A stretch of 64,000 nucleotides of DNA from Clostridium acetobutylicum ATCC 824 (GCF_000008765.1 NC_003030.1:3072001-3136000); one strand, 5' to 3'. Numbered from the stretch's first letter, positions 19,933 through 29,739 are shown. The notes: a model not told the origin generated them from the sequence alone. Numbers and translations are program-made.

Positions 19933-20005
19933 TGATTTCGTTTACATTTATATAGTATACCTTATTTTTCCATTTGTCAATTCATATTTTGTGATACTTT
20001 TATTT
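19933..20005 (-). promoter_or_regulatory. gatA promoter module: cre-like site, promoter, TATCAC box
   Basis: Read on the minus strand: AAATAAAAGTATCAC (20005-19991), 10 nt, TTGACA (19980-19975), 17 nt, TACTAT (19957-19952), 5 nt, then TGTAAACGAAATCA (19946-19933). The last matches the CcpA cre consensus except one base. The lac module at 29740-29812 has the same elements at the same distances. A cre just downstream of the -10 implies glucose repression, and the TATCAC box is a candidate operator or activator site. Confidence 0.75.
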
Positions 20006-20159
20006 AGTTTGTGATTGTTTCTGTCATATTTGTTTCTGCTAATATTCTACAAATATCTTTGTATATTCACTTTGTAAAATCTAATAAAAACAAGCTTTAC
20101 ACTATACTAATCCCTCCTTTCTTCCTTACATTCTCCTGAAATTTCAAAGTAAGTGCCAC

Positions 20160-20171
20160 GTAAGCGATTAC
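20160..20171 (+). promoter_or_regulatory. Upstream LacI-family/cre-like operator of gal operon
   Basis: GTAAGCGATTAC is an imperfect palindrome with central CG. Its centre is 121 bp from that of the promoter-proximal site at 20281-20292. It could be a second GalR operator or a CcpA site. Confidence 0.55.
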
Positions 20172-20266
20172 TAAAAAATATTATTTTTTTAGTAATAAAT
20201 GTTCACAACGAACACAAATCGCTCATAAAACACATTGAAGTTACTTTATTTTTACTGAATTTTATC

Positions 20267-20295
20267 TTTACTTTTTTATAGTAATCGATTACTAT
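20267..20295 (+). promoter_or_regulatory. gal operon promoter with overlapping operator
   Basis: TTTACT, 17 nt and TACTAT. The perfect palindrome GTAATCGATTAC (20281-20292) covers the spacer and -10, the expected position for repression by the LacI-type regulator encoded at the end of the operon. Confidence 0.65.
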
Positions 20296-20318
20296 ATTAT
20301 TATAAAGGGGGAGTTAAA

Positions 20319-21488
20319 ATGGATATCATAAATATGTTAGATGAAAAATTCAAGAATATTTTTAAAAGGCATTATGAAAATGTTTTCTTTTCTCCAGGAA
20401 GAGTTAATTTAATAGGAGAACATACTGATTACAACGGTGGACATGTATTTCCTTGTGCCTTAACCATCGGTACTTACGGATTAGTTGCTAGACGAAATGA
20501 TAATAAAGTATTAGCTTATTCCTTAAATTTTGATAATTTAGGTGTAATTGAATTTAGCTTAGATGATTTAAAAAAATGCAAAAAAGATGACTGGGCAAAC
20601 TATGTTAAGGGAGTTATAGATACTTTTAATAAACATGGTCACAATATAGAAAATGGTTTTGAGATTCTTTTTTATGGAAGCATACCAAATGGATCAGGTT
20701 TATCTTCTTCTGCTTCTATAGAAGTTTTAACTGGTATCATACTAAATGATTTATTTAAATTAAATATTAATATGGTAGAAATAGTTAAAATGTGCCAGGA
20801 AGCAGAAAATTCCTTCATAGGTGTAAACTGCGGTATAATGGATCAATTCTCCATCGGAATGGGTAAAAAGGATTGTGCCATACTCCTTGATTGCAGTACT
20901 CTAGAATATTCTTATAGTAAATTAAATATGACAGGCTATAAAATAGTCATAGCAAATACAAATAAAAAAAGAGGCCTTGCAGATTCAAAATATAATGAAA
21001 GGCGCAGTGAATGCGAAGCTGCTCTAAAAGAACTTCAAAAGGTTAAAAATATAAATTCCTTAGGCGAACTTACAGAGGCTGAATTTGAAGAATTAAAAGA
21101 CATCATTTCGGACCCTGTAAAACTAAGAAGAGCCAGACATGCTGTTTATGAAAATCAAAGAACCTTAAAGGCTGTTGTTTCACTTAATAACAACGATTTA
21201 AAAACCTTCGGAAAACTTATGAATGAATCACATATTTCCTTAAGAGATGATTATGAGGTTACAGGAATTGAACTAGATACTTTAGTTTCTTTAGCCTTAG
21301 AGTCAAAGGGAGTTATCGGCTCAAGAATGACAGGTGCAGGCTTCGGAGGTTGCACTGTAAGCATAGTTAAAGAAGACTATGTAGACGAATTCATAGAAAG
21401 TATTAAAGCAAAATATACAGAAAAGATCGGCTATGAACCAAGTTTCTATATTGTAAACATAGCTGATGGTGCTAAAAAAATAAACTAG
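20319..21488 (+). CDS. galK: Galactokinase
   Basis: A GHMP-family kinase of 389 residues that makes galactose-1-phosphate, the first step of the Leloir pathway. The galactokinase signature is [17 protein letters not shown] (about 24-40); the ATP-binding motif is [13 protein letters not shown] (about 125-137); the third motif is [12 protein letters not shown] (about 330). AAAGGGGGAG lies 6 nt before the ATG. It is first of galK-galE-galT-galR, all closely spaced and in one direction. Regulation is probably by the LacI-type protein encoded last, acting at the palindromes upstream. Confidence 0.96.
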   Translation: MDIINMLDEKFKNIFKRHYENVFFSPGRVNLIGEHTDYNGGHVFPCALTIGTYGLVARRNDNKVLAYSLNFDNLGVIEFSLDDLKKCKKDDWANYVKGVIDTFNKHGHNIENGFEILFYGSIPNGSGLSSSASIEVLTGIILNDLFKLNINMVEIVKMCQEAENSFIGVNCGIMDQFSIGMGKKDCAILLDCSTLEYSYSKLNMTGYKIVIANTNKKRGLADSKYNERRSECEAALKELQKVKNINSLGELTEAEFEELKDIISDPVKLRRARHAVYENQRTLKAVVSLNNNDLKTFGKLMNESHISLRDDYEVTGIELDTLVSLALESKGVIGSRMTGAGFGGCTVSIVKEDYVDEFIESIKAKYTEKIGYEPSFYIVNIADGAKKIN

Positions 21489-21508
21489 TTTGAAAGGATG
21501 CGTTTTTT

Positions 21509-22498
21509 ATGTCAATTTTAGTTTGTGGTGGTGCAGGTTATATCGGATCTCATACTGTACATGAATTAATCGAAAGTGGTAAAGAAGTTGTTATCGTTGA
21601 TAATCTCCAAAGTGGACATTTACAGGCTGTAAATAAAAAGGCCAAATTCTATAAAGGAGATATTAGGGACAGTGAATTTTTAGATAAAGTTTTTTCAGAA
21701 AACAAAATTCAGTCAATAATTCACTTTGCAGCTAATTCTCTAGTTGGAGAAAGTATGGAAAAGCCTCTTCTCTACTTCAACAACAATGTATATGGTATGC
21801 AAATTTTACTTGAAAGCATGGTTAAACATAATATTAAAAATATAGTATTCTCCTCTACCGCTGCTGTCTATGGAGAACCCAAAAAAATTCCTATATTAGA
21901 ATCAGATGATACAAATCCAACAAACACTTATGGTGAAACAAAACTAACTATGGAAAAAATGATGAAATGGTCAAGCAAAGCTTACGGTATTAACTATGTA
22001 GCACTCAGATATTTCAATGTTGCTGGTGCTCTAGATGATGGTAGTATAGGTGAAGATCACAATCCAGAAACACATTTAATACCACTTATACTTCAAGTTC
22101 CTCTTAAAAAACGTCCATTTATAACTGTGTTTGGAACAGATTATCCAACACCAGACGGTACATGTATCAGAGATTATATACACGTTATAGATTTAGCTGC
22201 TGCTCATATTAAAGCTGTAGAATATTTGGAAAACGGCGGAAAAAGCAGTATATTTAACTTAGGTAACGGAGTAGGCTTTAGCGTAAAAGAAATGATTGAT
22301 GCTGCCAGGGAGGTTACTAAACAAAATATCAAAGTGGTTCTTGGAGAAAGACGTTCTGGCGATCCAGCACAATTAGTTGCTTCAAGTCAAAAAGCAAAAG
22401 AAGTTTTAGGCTGGTCACCTAAATTCACAAATGTTAAAGATATAATAAAAGATGCCTGGAAATGGCACGAAACTCATCCAAATGGTTTTGATGCTTAG
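21509..22498 (+). CDS. galE: UDP-glucose 4-epimerase
   Basis: An extended short-chain dehydrogenase of 329 residues that interconverts UDP-galactose and UDP-glucose. The NAD-binding motif is GGAGYIGSH at the N-terminus; the catalytic Ser/Tyr/Lys appear in SSTAAVYG and YGETK (Tyr near 147). LRYFNVAGA and DGTCIRDYIHV are typical of GalE. GAAAGGATG precedes the ATG. It starts 20 nt after galK and its stop overlaps the ribosome binding site of galT, so the order is strictly coupled. Confidence 0.96.
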   Translation: MSILVCGGAGYIGSHTVHELIESGKEVVIVDNLQSGHLQAVNKKAKFYKGDIRDSEFLDKVFSENKIQSIIHFAANSLVGESMEKPLLYFNNNVYGMQILLESMVKHNIKNIVFSSTAAVYGEPKKIPILESDDTNPTNTYGETKLTMEKMMKWSSKAYGINYVALRYFNVAGALDDGSIGEDHNPETHLIPLILQVPLKKRPFITVFGTDYPTPDGTCIRDYIHVIDLAAAHIKAVEYLENGGKSSIFNLGNGVGFSVKEMIDAAREVTKQNIKVVLGERRSGDPAQLVASSQKAKEVLGWSPKFTNVKDIIKDAWKWHETHPNGFDA

Positions 22499-22509
22499 GA
22501 GGCTATGAA

Positions 22510-24003
22510 ATGATTAATCATGAGATAAATAAACTTTTAGCTTTTTCTCTAAAAAAAGGTCTTATACAAGAGGATGATAAAATATATTCTTCTAATATGC
22601 TTGCTGGTTTATTTAATTTGGACAATTTCTACTTCGAAGAGATTAGTGATGTACCAAGCACTGCCACAGCTATTTTGAATCAACTATTAGCTTACGCAGT
22701 AAAAGAAAATTTAATAAACGACACAGTAGCTGAAAGAGATTTATTTGACACAAAGATTATGAATTGTGTTATGCCAAGACCTTCTGAAGTTATAAACAAT
22801 TTTAATAGACTTCTTAATAATTCACCAAAGGAAGCCACCTCATATTATTATAAATTAAGCATAGCTTCAAACTATATACGAAAAGATAGAATAGATAAAA
22901 ATATAACCTGGAAGACGCCTACTGAATATGGTGATTTGGATATAACCATAAACTTATCTAAACCAGAGAAAGATCCAAGAGATATTGCAAAAGCAAAATT
23001 ATCTAAATCAACCTCTTATCCTAAGTGTCTTTTGTGTAAAGAAAACGAGGGATTTTACGGCAATATTAATCACCCTGCAAGACAAACCTTAAGAATAATT
23101 CCTCTTGAACTAAACAAAAGTAAATGGTTTTTGCAGTACTCTCCCTATACTTACTACAATGAACATTGTATAATATTGAATAATGAACATATTCCAATGA
23201 AAATCAGCAGAATTACCTTTGAAAATTTACTGTCTTTTATAGATATTTTACCACATTATTTTGCTGGTTCTAATGCAGATCTTCCAATTGTAGGCGGCTC
23301 TATATTATCACATGATCACTATCAAGGTGGAAGATATACCTTTGCAATGGAAAAAGCCCCTGTAGAAAAAGAGTATTCTATAAAAGGATATGAAGATATA
23401 AGTGTAGGAAGAGTTAAATGGCCTATGTCTGTAATAAGAATTTCATCTAAGAATAAAACTAAGCTTATAAACCTAGCCGAGCATATATTGACTTCTTGGA
23501 GAAACTATTCAGACAAAACACAAAGTATATTAAGCCATACAGGCAGCGAACCGCATAACACAATAACTCCTATTGCTAGAAAAAGAAATGAAGAATATGA
23601 ATTAGACCTAGTCCTTAGAAATAATAGAACGGATGAAAATTATCCACTTGGAATATTTCATCCTCATAATGAAGTTCATCATATAAAAAAAGAAAACATA
23701 GGTCTTATTGAAGTAATGGGATTAGCTGTTCTTCCTGCTAGATTAAAATCAGAGCTTGCTTTAATAAAAGAGAATCTAATTGAAAAGAAAAAAGATATTT
23801 CAAATGATAGTACAATTTCAAAACACAATACTTGGTACAAATATATCTTGGATAACTACAAGAATATATCAGAAGAAAATATTGATTGTATATTAAAAAA
23901 AGAAGTTGGCATTAAATTCTTGGAAGTATTAAAGCATGCAGGTGTATTTAAAAGAAACTCAAGTGGACTTTCCGCTTTTGATAAATTTATTAATATATTA
24001 TAA
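22510..24003 (+). CDS. galT: Galactose-1-phosphate uridylyltransferase (Firmicutes type)
   Basis: A 497-residue uridylyltransferase that exchanges UMP between UDP-glucose and galactose-1-phosphate. It belongs to the long Firmicutes class (about 490-510 residues) rather than the 350-residue E. coli class. The substrate and nucleophile region is GGSILSHDHYQGGRY (about 258-272), the cognate of the HPH active site; PLGIFHPHNEVHHIKKENIG follows near 375-395. TTAGGAGG before the ATG overlaps the galE stop. It completes the Leloir set with galK and galE. Confidence 0.94.
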   Translation: MINHEINKLLAFSLKKGLIQEDDKIYSSNMLAGLFNLDNFYFEEISDVPSTATAILNQLLAYAVKENLINDTVAERDLFDTKIMNCVMPRPSEVINNFNRLLNNSPKEATSYYYKLSIASNYIRKDRIDKNITWKTPTEYGDLDITINLSKPEKDPRDIAKAKLSKSTSYPKCLLCKENEGFYGNINHPARQTLRIIPLELNKSKWFLQYSPYTYYNEHCIILNNEHIPMKISRITFENLLSFIDILPHYFAGSNADLPIVGGSILSHDHYQGGRYTFAMEKAPVEKEYSIKGYEDISVGRVKWPMSVIRISSKNKTKLINLAEHILTSWRNYSDKTQSILSHTGSEPHNTITPIARKRNEEYELDLVLRNNRTDENYPLGIFHPHNEVHHIKKENIGLIEVMGLAVLPARLKSELALIKENLIEKKKDISNDSTISKHNTWYKYILDNYKNISEENIDCILKKEVGIKFLEVLKHAGVFKRNSSGLSAFDKFINIL

Positions 24004-24015
24004 GGTGATGAAATT

Positions 24016-25029
24016 ATGAAAACAACTATACTTGAAGTAGCTAAAAGGGCCAACGTGTCTGTTGCAACTGTTTCTAGGGTAATGAACGACAACTACCCAG
24101 TAAAGGCTGAAACACGCGAAAAAGTACTCAAAGCAATAAAGGAATTAAACTATATACCAAATATGCAGGCACGTGAATTAACCCAAAAAAAATCTGCTAC
24201 TATAGGTATAGTTTCTCCAAGCATAAGCAACATGTTTTTTACAGAGGTCATTAATGGAATAGAAAGCTATTTAAGGGATAAATCTTTATCCTTACTATTA
24301 ACTTGCACCAATAATGATGTAGAAGAAGAAAAAAAATGTATAACCAATTTAATATCAAGAAATGTATCTGGTATAGTCGTAATAAGTCCTAATACTAGTA
24401 ATATAAAGAACGGCTTTTACGATGATCTATCAAACAGCATTCCTTTTGTTTTTATAAATAGTAAATATGTAGACTCAAATATCTCTTCTGTTTCAAATGA
24501 TGAATCCATGGGTGCACATAACGCTCTTAAATACCTGCTTAAGAACAATCATAAAGAAATACTTTTTGTAAGAGGTAAAGATAGCTACTCTTATGATATT
24601 AAGGAAGAGGTTTATGTTAGTACTATGAAGGAGCTAAATCTTTTTAATCCACAAAATATTATCAACATAGGAAACGGAAACAGCAGCGAAACTGTTGATA
24701 ACACCTCCTATGCTTTTCTTGAAATTTTAAATAAAAGTAAGGCAACAGCAGCCTTTGCATGTAATGATCTTATGGGTGTTGGAATATTAAATGCTTGTAA
24801 AAAACTAAACCTAGCTGTACCTAAAGATTTTTCAATAATAGGTTATGATAACATAGCCTTAAGCAAATTTGTTGAACCCAAGCTTACAACTGTAGATCAA
24901 AATATGTTTCTTCTTGGAACAAATGCAGCAACCTTATTAATAGAAAAAATTGATTGCAATAATAAGTATAGTAAAAGAATAATACTAAATAATTACATAG
25001 TTGAACGGGATACTGTGAGCTCTATATAG
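24016..25029 (+). CDS. galR: LacI-family transcriptional regulator of the gal operon
   Basis: A 337-residue repressor: N-terminal LacI helix-turn-helix (ILEVAKRANVSVATVSRVMN, about 4-23), a hinge helix (NYIPNMQARELTQKKS) and a periplasmic-binding-protein-like sensor domain (IGIVSPSISNMFFTEV onwards, IGYDNIALSKFVEPKLTTV near the end). It is last in galKET with AAGGTGATG upstream, so autogenous control of the gal operon is the simplest model; the palindromes at 20160 and 20281 are its likely sites. The ligand (galactose or a derivative) is inferred from position only. The symbol galR is by context. Confidence 0.88.
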   Translation: MKTTILEVAKRANVSVATVSRVMNDNYPVKAETREKVLKAIKELNYIPNMQARELTQKKSATIGIVSPSISNMFFTEVINGIESYLRDKSLSLLLTCTNNDVEEEKKCITNLISRNVSGIVVISPNTSNIKNGFYDDLSNSIPFVFINSKYVDSNISSVSNDESMGAHNALKYLLKNNHKEILFVRGKDSYSYDIKEEVYVSTMKELNLFNPQNIINIGNGNSSETVDNTSYAFLEILNKSKATAAFACNDLMGVGILNACKKLNLAVPKDFSIIGYDNIALSKFVEPKLTTVDQNMFLLGTNAATLLIEKIDCNNKYSKRIILNNYIVERDTVSSI

Positions 25030-25107
25030 CTTTCAGTTTTATAAATTTTTCCTAAAGTCAAAGCCTTATAACTCAGCAATACTTTGCCTCTAAAACATAT
25101 TTTCCAA

Positions 25108-25163
25108 TAAAAAAATGTTGCAGTGTTAACATGTTATATGCTAACACTGCATTAGTTGTTGTT
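25108..25163. terminator. Bidirectional terminator between gal and lac operons
   Basis: GCAGTGTTA (25120-) pairs with TAACACTGC (-25150). Leftward it is followed by ACATTTTTTTA, rightward by a more distant GTTTTTT. It separates convergent galR and lacG. Confidence 0.85.
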
Positions 25164-25242
25164 TTTTACAAAATACTTTAAAACATCCTTGAACATCGTG
25201 TTATTAATCTTATGTATACATATCCTATTTCTAAGATTTTTT

Positions 25243-26667
25243 CTAGTATTCTATATCGCTAAAATCTATTAGTTTCTTCTCGTAAGATATCCTCTTAAAC
25301 CAATAAGCACTCTTTTTAGCATATCTATTTTGAGTTTTAAAATCCACATAGAATAATCCATAACGCTTATTGTATCCATTACTCCAGGAAAGCACATCCA
25401 TAAGTGACCATACAAAATATCCTTTTACAACTACACCTTCATTTTTCGCTTTAAGTATAGCCTCTAAATGCTTATTAATATAGTCTATACGCGGTGTATC
25501 GTCTATTTTTCCATCTTTGAAATCATCCTTGTAGCCCATTCCATTTTCCGTTACATATATTTTCTTGTAATTTGGGTACTCATTTTTTATTCTAACTAGC
25601 ATATCATGAAGTCCCTTTGGGTAAATAGGCCAATCCCAATCTGTTGTCGGAACCTCTGGATTATTAACACGTTCACCTATTCCTTTAAGTGCAAAAATAC
25701 TTGTTCCCTTTTCTCCTGTTCCATTATGGTGTATTCTGCTCTCTCCTTCATACGCCTTTAAAAAATGACTTGAATAATAATTCATTCCTAAGAAATCAAT
25801 CTTTGAAGAAGCCTTTTTAAGTACTTCTAAATCCCCATCATATATCTTAAGCTCCCCACCATTCTTAGACATTATTTCATTAATAGTCTTTTCAGTTTCT
25901 TTAGGATATTCTCCTTTAAAGCATGCATCAAGCATAAATTTGTTTGAAATCATATAATCTAAATAAGCTGCTTCTTTATCTTCTTTAGAATCAGTTATTG
26001 GGTATTTACCCTCAAGTGTATGAACTATTCCTATTTCTCCATCCAAATTCATACTCTTATATAATTCAACTACCTTAGCATGTGCTACCATCATGTTATG
26101 CATAGATTGTGCTGCCTTTGGTATGTCATACTTTATACTTGGAGGGAAGTTTCCTATTATATAACCATTTTGAGCAACTGCCCAAGCTTCATTGAAAGTT
26201 ATCCACTTCTTTACCCTATCTCCTAAAGCTTCAAAACAAACCTTTGCGAACCTAACAAAATAATCTATGTTATTCCTATTTAACCAATCGCCATCTTTGA
26301 ACAAGGTTAAAGGTGTATCAAAATGATGAAGTGTTACAAAAGGTTCAACATTATTTTTTATACATTCGTCAATTAAATCACTATAGAATTTAAGTCCTTT
26401 AGGATTAACCTCACCTTTTCCATCTGGAATAACACGAGACCAAGCAATTGATATTCTTATTCCATTTACTCCAAACTTTCTTGAAAACTTAAGGTCCTCC
26501 TTATACTTGTGATAGAAATCGCTTGCTGTATCTCCAGTAAATCTGCCTTCTTTTTTTAGATATTCATCCCAAATACAAGGTCCTTTTCCATCTTCCTTTG
26601 TAGCTCCTTCTGCTTGATAAGCTGCTGTTGCTCCTCCAAATATAAAATCCTCTCCAAAGTTATTCAT
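25243..26667 (-). CDS. lacG: 6-phospho-beta-galactosidase, glycoside hydrolase family 1
   Basis: A cytoplasmic 474-residue GH1 enzyme. It should hydrolyse lactose-6-phosphate, delivered by LacE/LacF, into glucose and galactose-6-phosphate. The acid/base Glu is in ITFNEAWA (about 160) and the nucleophile Glu in YVTENGMG (about 375); the N-terminal signature GAATAYQAEGA reads here FGGATAAYQAEGA. The C-terminal NKRYGLFYVDF and SAYWFKR are typical of phospho-glycosidases. Phospho-beta-glucosidase is the alternative, but coupling to lactose-type EIIA (LacF) and to lacAB supports LacG. It is last in lacR-lacF-lacE-lacG. Confidence 0.91.
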   Translation of the reverse strand: MNNFGEDFIFGGATAAYQAEGATKEDGKGPCIWDEYLKKEGRFTGDTASDFYHKYKEDLKFSRKFGVNGIRISIAWSRVIPDGKGEVNPKGLKFYSDLIDECIKNNVEPFVTLHHFDTPLTLFKDGDWLNRNNIDYFVRFAKVCFEALGDRVKKWITFNEAWAVAQNGYIIGNFPPSIKYDIPKAAQSMHNMMVAHAKVVELYKSMNLDGEIGIVHTLEGKYPITDSKEDKEAAYLDYMISNKFMLDACFKGEYPKETEKTINEIMSKNGGELKIYDGDLEVLKKASSKIDFLGMNYYSSHFLKAYEGESRIHHNGTGEKGTSIFALKGIGERVNNPEVPTTDWDWPIYPKGLHDMLVRIKNEYPNYKKIYVTENGMGYKDDFKDGKIDDTPRIDYINKHLEAILKAKNEGVVVKGYFVWSLMDVLSWSNGYNKRYGLFYVDFKTQNRYAKKSAYWFKRISYEKKLIDFSDIEY

Positions 26668-26724
26668 TACTTGCTTTCCCTTCTTTCTAATTTATATAAT
26701 GTTGAAATTTTATTGCACTATAAA

Positions 26725-28407
26725 TTATTCATTTATTATATCCAACGCAAATTTTAAAGCTCCAACAGGGTCTCTAGTTAATTTTACATATTCCTTACCT
26801 GTTGTTGTTGCTGATTTAGTTCCTTTAGATGCGCAATCTGCCTTTAATTCCTCATACATAGATGCCATCTGAGGTGCCAATATAATAAGATCATAATCCG
26901 CTATTACATCCTTATGCTGTCCATAAGCCATAGCTATTGATTCTACGTTAACGCCTTCTTGTTTTGCTCCCTTAGTTATTGCATTTGCAAGCATACTACT
27001 TGTAGCTCCACTAGCACAAAGTACTAATACAAGCTGTTTTTTATCCGTTTTACTTTCTATTTTAACCTTTGGTGTTGGTTTTTGTTCTACTTTTAAAGTT
27101 GCTTTTTCTTCTAATTCTCCATCAAATTCATGCTTAGCCCTTTCTGCTTCTTCCAAAACTAATTCTCTATCATAAACCTTGAAGAATGGATAGTACATTA
27201 CAAAATCCACTACTAATAATAGAGGTGCTAATATAAAGGCTAATTTTGCAAATCCTGTTCCTAATATCAATCCTATTGGTGCAGGAGTTGTCCAAGGAAT
27301 TATATAAATAAAGCCGTTCATTCCTAAGTTATCTATAAAAAATTTAAATATCCATACATTTAATATTGGTGTCAATATAAATGGTACGAAGAATATTGGA
27401 TTCAGCACAATTGGTGCTCCAAACAAAATTGGTTCATTTACAGCGAAGCACACTGGAATTATTGAGGTTCTTCCAACTGCCTTTAACTGCTTTGATTTAG
27501 CTATGAACGCAAACATAACTGTTAACATTAAAGTAGCTCCGGTACCTCCAATTGTTGCTATAAAATAAGAAGTTCCGTGAGTTAGTACATATGTTGCATG
27601 ATGTCCAGCTTGATGTAATTTTAAGTTAGCTTCAACATTTGCAATATATATAGCTGTTACTGCTGGTTCTACTATAGAAGGTCCATGAATTCCGACAAAC
27701 CAGAACATTGCCATCGCTCCATATATTACCGCCAAGCCTACATACCCATCTGCTGCTGTAAATAACGGCTTTAAGACATCTAATATCCAAGAACTGAAAA
27801 CCTCTCCTGTAACTTGTCTAAATACTAAATCAAATAACCAGAAGAATAATACAGACGCCGCTAAAGGTATCAAATCTTCAAAAGTTTGTGCTACATTGTG
27901 AGGTACTTCCTCAGGTAACTTAATTGTTACATTATTTTTTACAAATAACTTATATATATTTGGAACTATAAACGCAACTACAAACGCTGATAATAATCCT
28001 TTAGTGCCCATAAAATCGCTTGAGAATCCGCCTTTTATAGGTTGTACTCCTATTAAAATAAAGCATATGATAGATACAATCATTACTGACACATTATTTA
28101 TTTGTCTTAGTTTAGGCAATTTACCATTAATACTATCTGTTAAGCTCTTGGCAATAGTTGCTACCATTAATAATGCTAATATTCCCATAGAGTAGTTGTA
28201 AGCCTTCATAAGTATATCATTAACATTGTTTGGCCAATAAAAACCCCAAGCATTTGGAACACATGCTATAAGTAAGAAGATACTTGAAAATAAAATAACA
28301 GGCATACAACTTAGAAATCCATCTCTGATTGCCCTAAGATATGGGTTATTAGATACTTTTTCAAAGAAAGGTTTCATTTTTTCAATTAGTGCGATTAGTT
28401 TTCTCAT
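26725..28407 (-). CDS. lacE: PTS lactose-specific EIICB component
   Basis: A 560-residue fused permease and phosphocarrier. Residues about 1-420 are the EIIC channel with roughly ten membrane segments and the conserved VNEPILFGAPIVLNP loop. A charged Lys/Glu/Pro linker (about 420-460) leads to the EIIB domain, whose phosphorylated Cys is in LVLCASGATSSMLANA (about 468). It imports lactose as lactose-6-phosphate with LacF. Length and fused order match LacE of lactic acid bacteria. GGAGGAAA precedes the ATG. Confidence 0.93.
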   Translation of the reverse strand: MRKLIALIEKMKPFFEKVSNNPYLRAIRDGFLSCMPVILFSSIFLLIACVPNAWGFYWPNNVNDILMKAYNYSMGILALLMVATIAKSLTDSINGKLPKLRQINNVSVMIVSIICFILIGVQPIKGGFSSDFMGTKGLLSAFVVAFIVPNIYKLFVKNNVTIKLPEEVPHNVAQTFEDLIPLAASVLFFWLFDLVFRQVTGEVFSSWILDVLKPLFTAADGYVGLAVIYGAMAMFWFVGIHGPSIVEPAVTAIYIANVEANLKLHQAGHHATYVLTHGTSYFIATIGGTGATLMLTVMFAFIAKSKQLKAVGRTSIIPVCFAVNEPILFGAPIVLNPIFFVPFILTPILNVWIFKFFIDNLGMNGFIYIIPWTTPAPIGLILGTGFAKLAFILAPLLLVVDFVMYYPFFKVYDRELVLEEAERAKHEFDGELEEKATLKVEQKPTPKVKIESKTDKKQLVLVLCASGATSSMLANAITKGAKQEGVNVESIAMAYGQHKDVIADYDLIILAPQMASMYEELKADCASKGTKSATTTGKEYVKLTRDPVGALKFALDIINE

Positions 28408-28482
28408 CAGAATTTCCTCCTATATTTTTATTATAAATTATAAAACAAACAAAAATATCCATCTGATAATTTATAGCCTTAT

Positions 28483-28797
28483 CTAATTTACCTTCTTGTA
28501 TAAATTTATTAAATTCTTTACAAGGTCTCTTAAAAGCATTACTGTCATTAAATGATCCTGCGCATGGACAACTAAGAATCCTACCTCTATCTTCTTACCT
28601 TGAGCTTCCATTTGAATCATTTTAGTTTGAACGTTATGTGCTTCAGTTATAAGATCATTTCCCTCTAAAACTAATTGCTGTGCCTTATCATAATCTCCGC
28701 CATTAGCTGCATTTAAAGCTTCCAAATATTTTGATCTTGCATCTCCTGCATAAGCCACTATCTCCATTGTAGTTAATTCTAATTCTTCCTTATTCAT
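28483..28797 (-). CDS. lacF: PTS lactose-type EIIA component
   Basis: A 104-residue helical EIIA of the lactose/cellobiose class, which works as a trimer. The phosphorylated His is in VVHAQDHLMTVMLLRD (the first His, about residue 79). The N-terminus MEIVAYAGDARSKYLEAL matches the family. It passes phosphate from HPr to the EIIB domain of LacE. TGGAGGC lies before the ATG. It is second in the operon, 58 bp after lacR. Cellobiose or chitobiose class is possible by sequence alone; the LacG/LacAB context decides for lactose. Confidence 0.93.
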   Translation of the reverse strand: MNKEELELTTMEIVAYAGDARSKYLEALNAANGGDYDKAQQLVLEGNDLITEAHNVQTKMIQMEAQGKKIEVGFLVVHAQDHLMTVMLLRDLVKNLINLYKKVN

Positions 28798-28855
28798 AAT
28801 AATATGCCTCCATTTTAAATAATTTTTATTTTACTTATGACTATTTTAATTCGTC

Positions 28856-29620
28856 TTATATATTATTTATTACTCCACAGTATTTGGAATACTTATTCTT
28901 TAAGGTCTTGTCTAACTTTGAATCTGTAACTAAAGCAGTTATGTCTTCAAGCTTATATAGAGTGTAAAAGTCTTGTCTTTCTATTTTGCTTGAATCGCAT
29001 ACTAAATACCTTTCTAATGCATTGTCCATTATTATCCTTTGACATTGACCTTCTTCTTCGTTTGATGTCATTATGCTATTATTAGAAACACCATTAGCAC
29101 CTATAAAGGCTGATCTAACTCTAATTTCTTTTAAAATCTCATCTGTAAAGCTTCCAATAAAAGTTCCCGTTTTATTTCTCAATCTACCTCCAATAAGTAT
29201 TAGCTCAAATCTATCATCATGCTTAAATTTTTCAAATACATTTATACAGTTTGTTATTATTTTTACGGGAGAAACTTCAATGTAATCATATATATATTCA
29301 TTTGTTGTACCTGGTCCAATATATACAATGTCATTTTCCTTTATAAGACCTGCTGCTAGCCTTGCAGCCTCCATTTTACCTTCGGCATTTATATTTCTTT
29401 TTTCACTTGGTGAAAGCTCCTCAAATTTTATTTCTCCTTTTGTTCTTGCTCCGCCATATATTCTAATTAACTTGCCCTGTTCTTCTAAATACTTGAGATC
29501 TCTTCTTATTGTCATCTGTGTTGCTTTAAACTCTCTAGTTAAATCAACCACTCGAATTATTCCAAATCTATTTAAATTATCTAGAATCATTTCATGTCTT
29601 TGTTCTTTTAACACATTCAT
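28856..29620 (-). CDS. lacR: DeoR-family repressor of the lactose operon
   Basis: A 254-residue regulator with wHTH (VVDLTREFKATQMTIRRDLK, about 22-41) and sensor domain (NDIVYIGPGTTNEYIYDYI). It is the most diverged of the three paralogues. It is first gene of lacR-lacF-lacE-lacG, so it autoregulates the operon. I start at the ATG at 29620, 5 nt after GAGG; the GTG at 29626 and ATG at 29623 are also in frame but badly spaced. From knowledge of LacR, tagatose-6-phosphate is the likely inducer. C. acetobutylicum lacR has been reported as the lactose-operon regulator, to my memory. Confidence 0.9.
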   Translation of the reverse strand: MNVLKEQRHEMILDNLNRFGIIRVVDLTREFKATQMTIRRDLKYLEEQGKLIRIYGGARTKGEIKFEELSPSEKRNINAEGKMEAARLAAGLIKENDIVYIGPGTTNEYIYDYIEVSPVKIITNCINVFEKFKHDDRFELILIGGRLRNKTGTFIGSFTDEILKEIRVRSAFIGANGVSNNSIMTSNEEEGQCQRIIMDNALERYLVCDSSKIERQDFYTLYKLEDITALVTDSKLDKTLKNKYSKYCGVINNI

Positions 29621-29739
29621 CATCACCTCATATCGAAGTAAATTTAATTGTAATTTTCCACAGATTCACCATTTCATGGGTTAGTTATCGTTTTCTATAA
29701 GTGCGCTTTTTTATGAATTATTTTGTTCTTTTATGTACT

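Larger units (their letters stand above)
19859..20318. other. Divergent control region gatA / galK
   Basis: 460 bp between two divergent sugar operons. From left to right it holds: the leftward gatA module (cre-like site, -10, -35, TATCAC box, 19933-20005), repeated TTTGTGAT at 19989 and about 20 bp further on, a GTAAGCGATTAC site (20160-20171), the inverted repeat TGTTC-N5-GAACA (20200-20214), and a rightward promoter overlapped by GTAATCGATTAC (20281-20292). I see no coding sequence. Confidence 0.7.
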
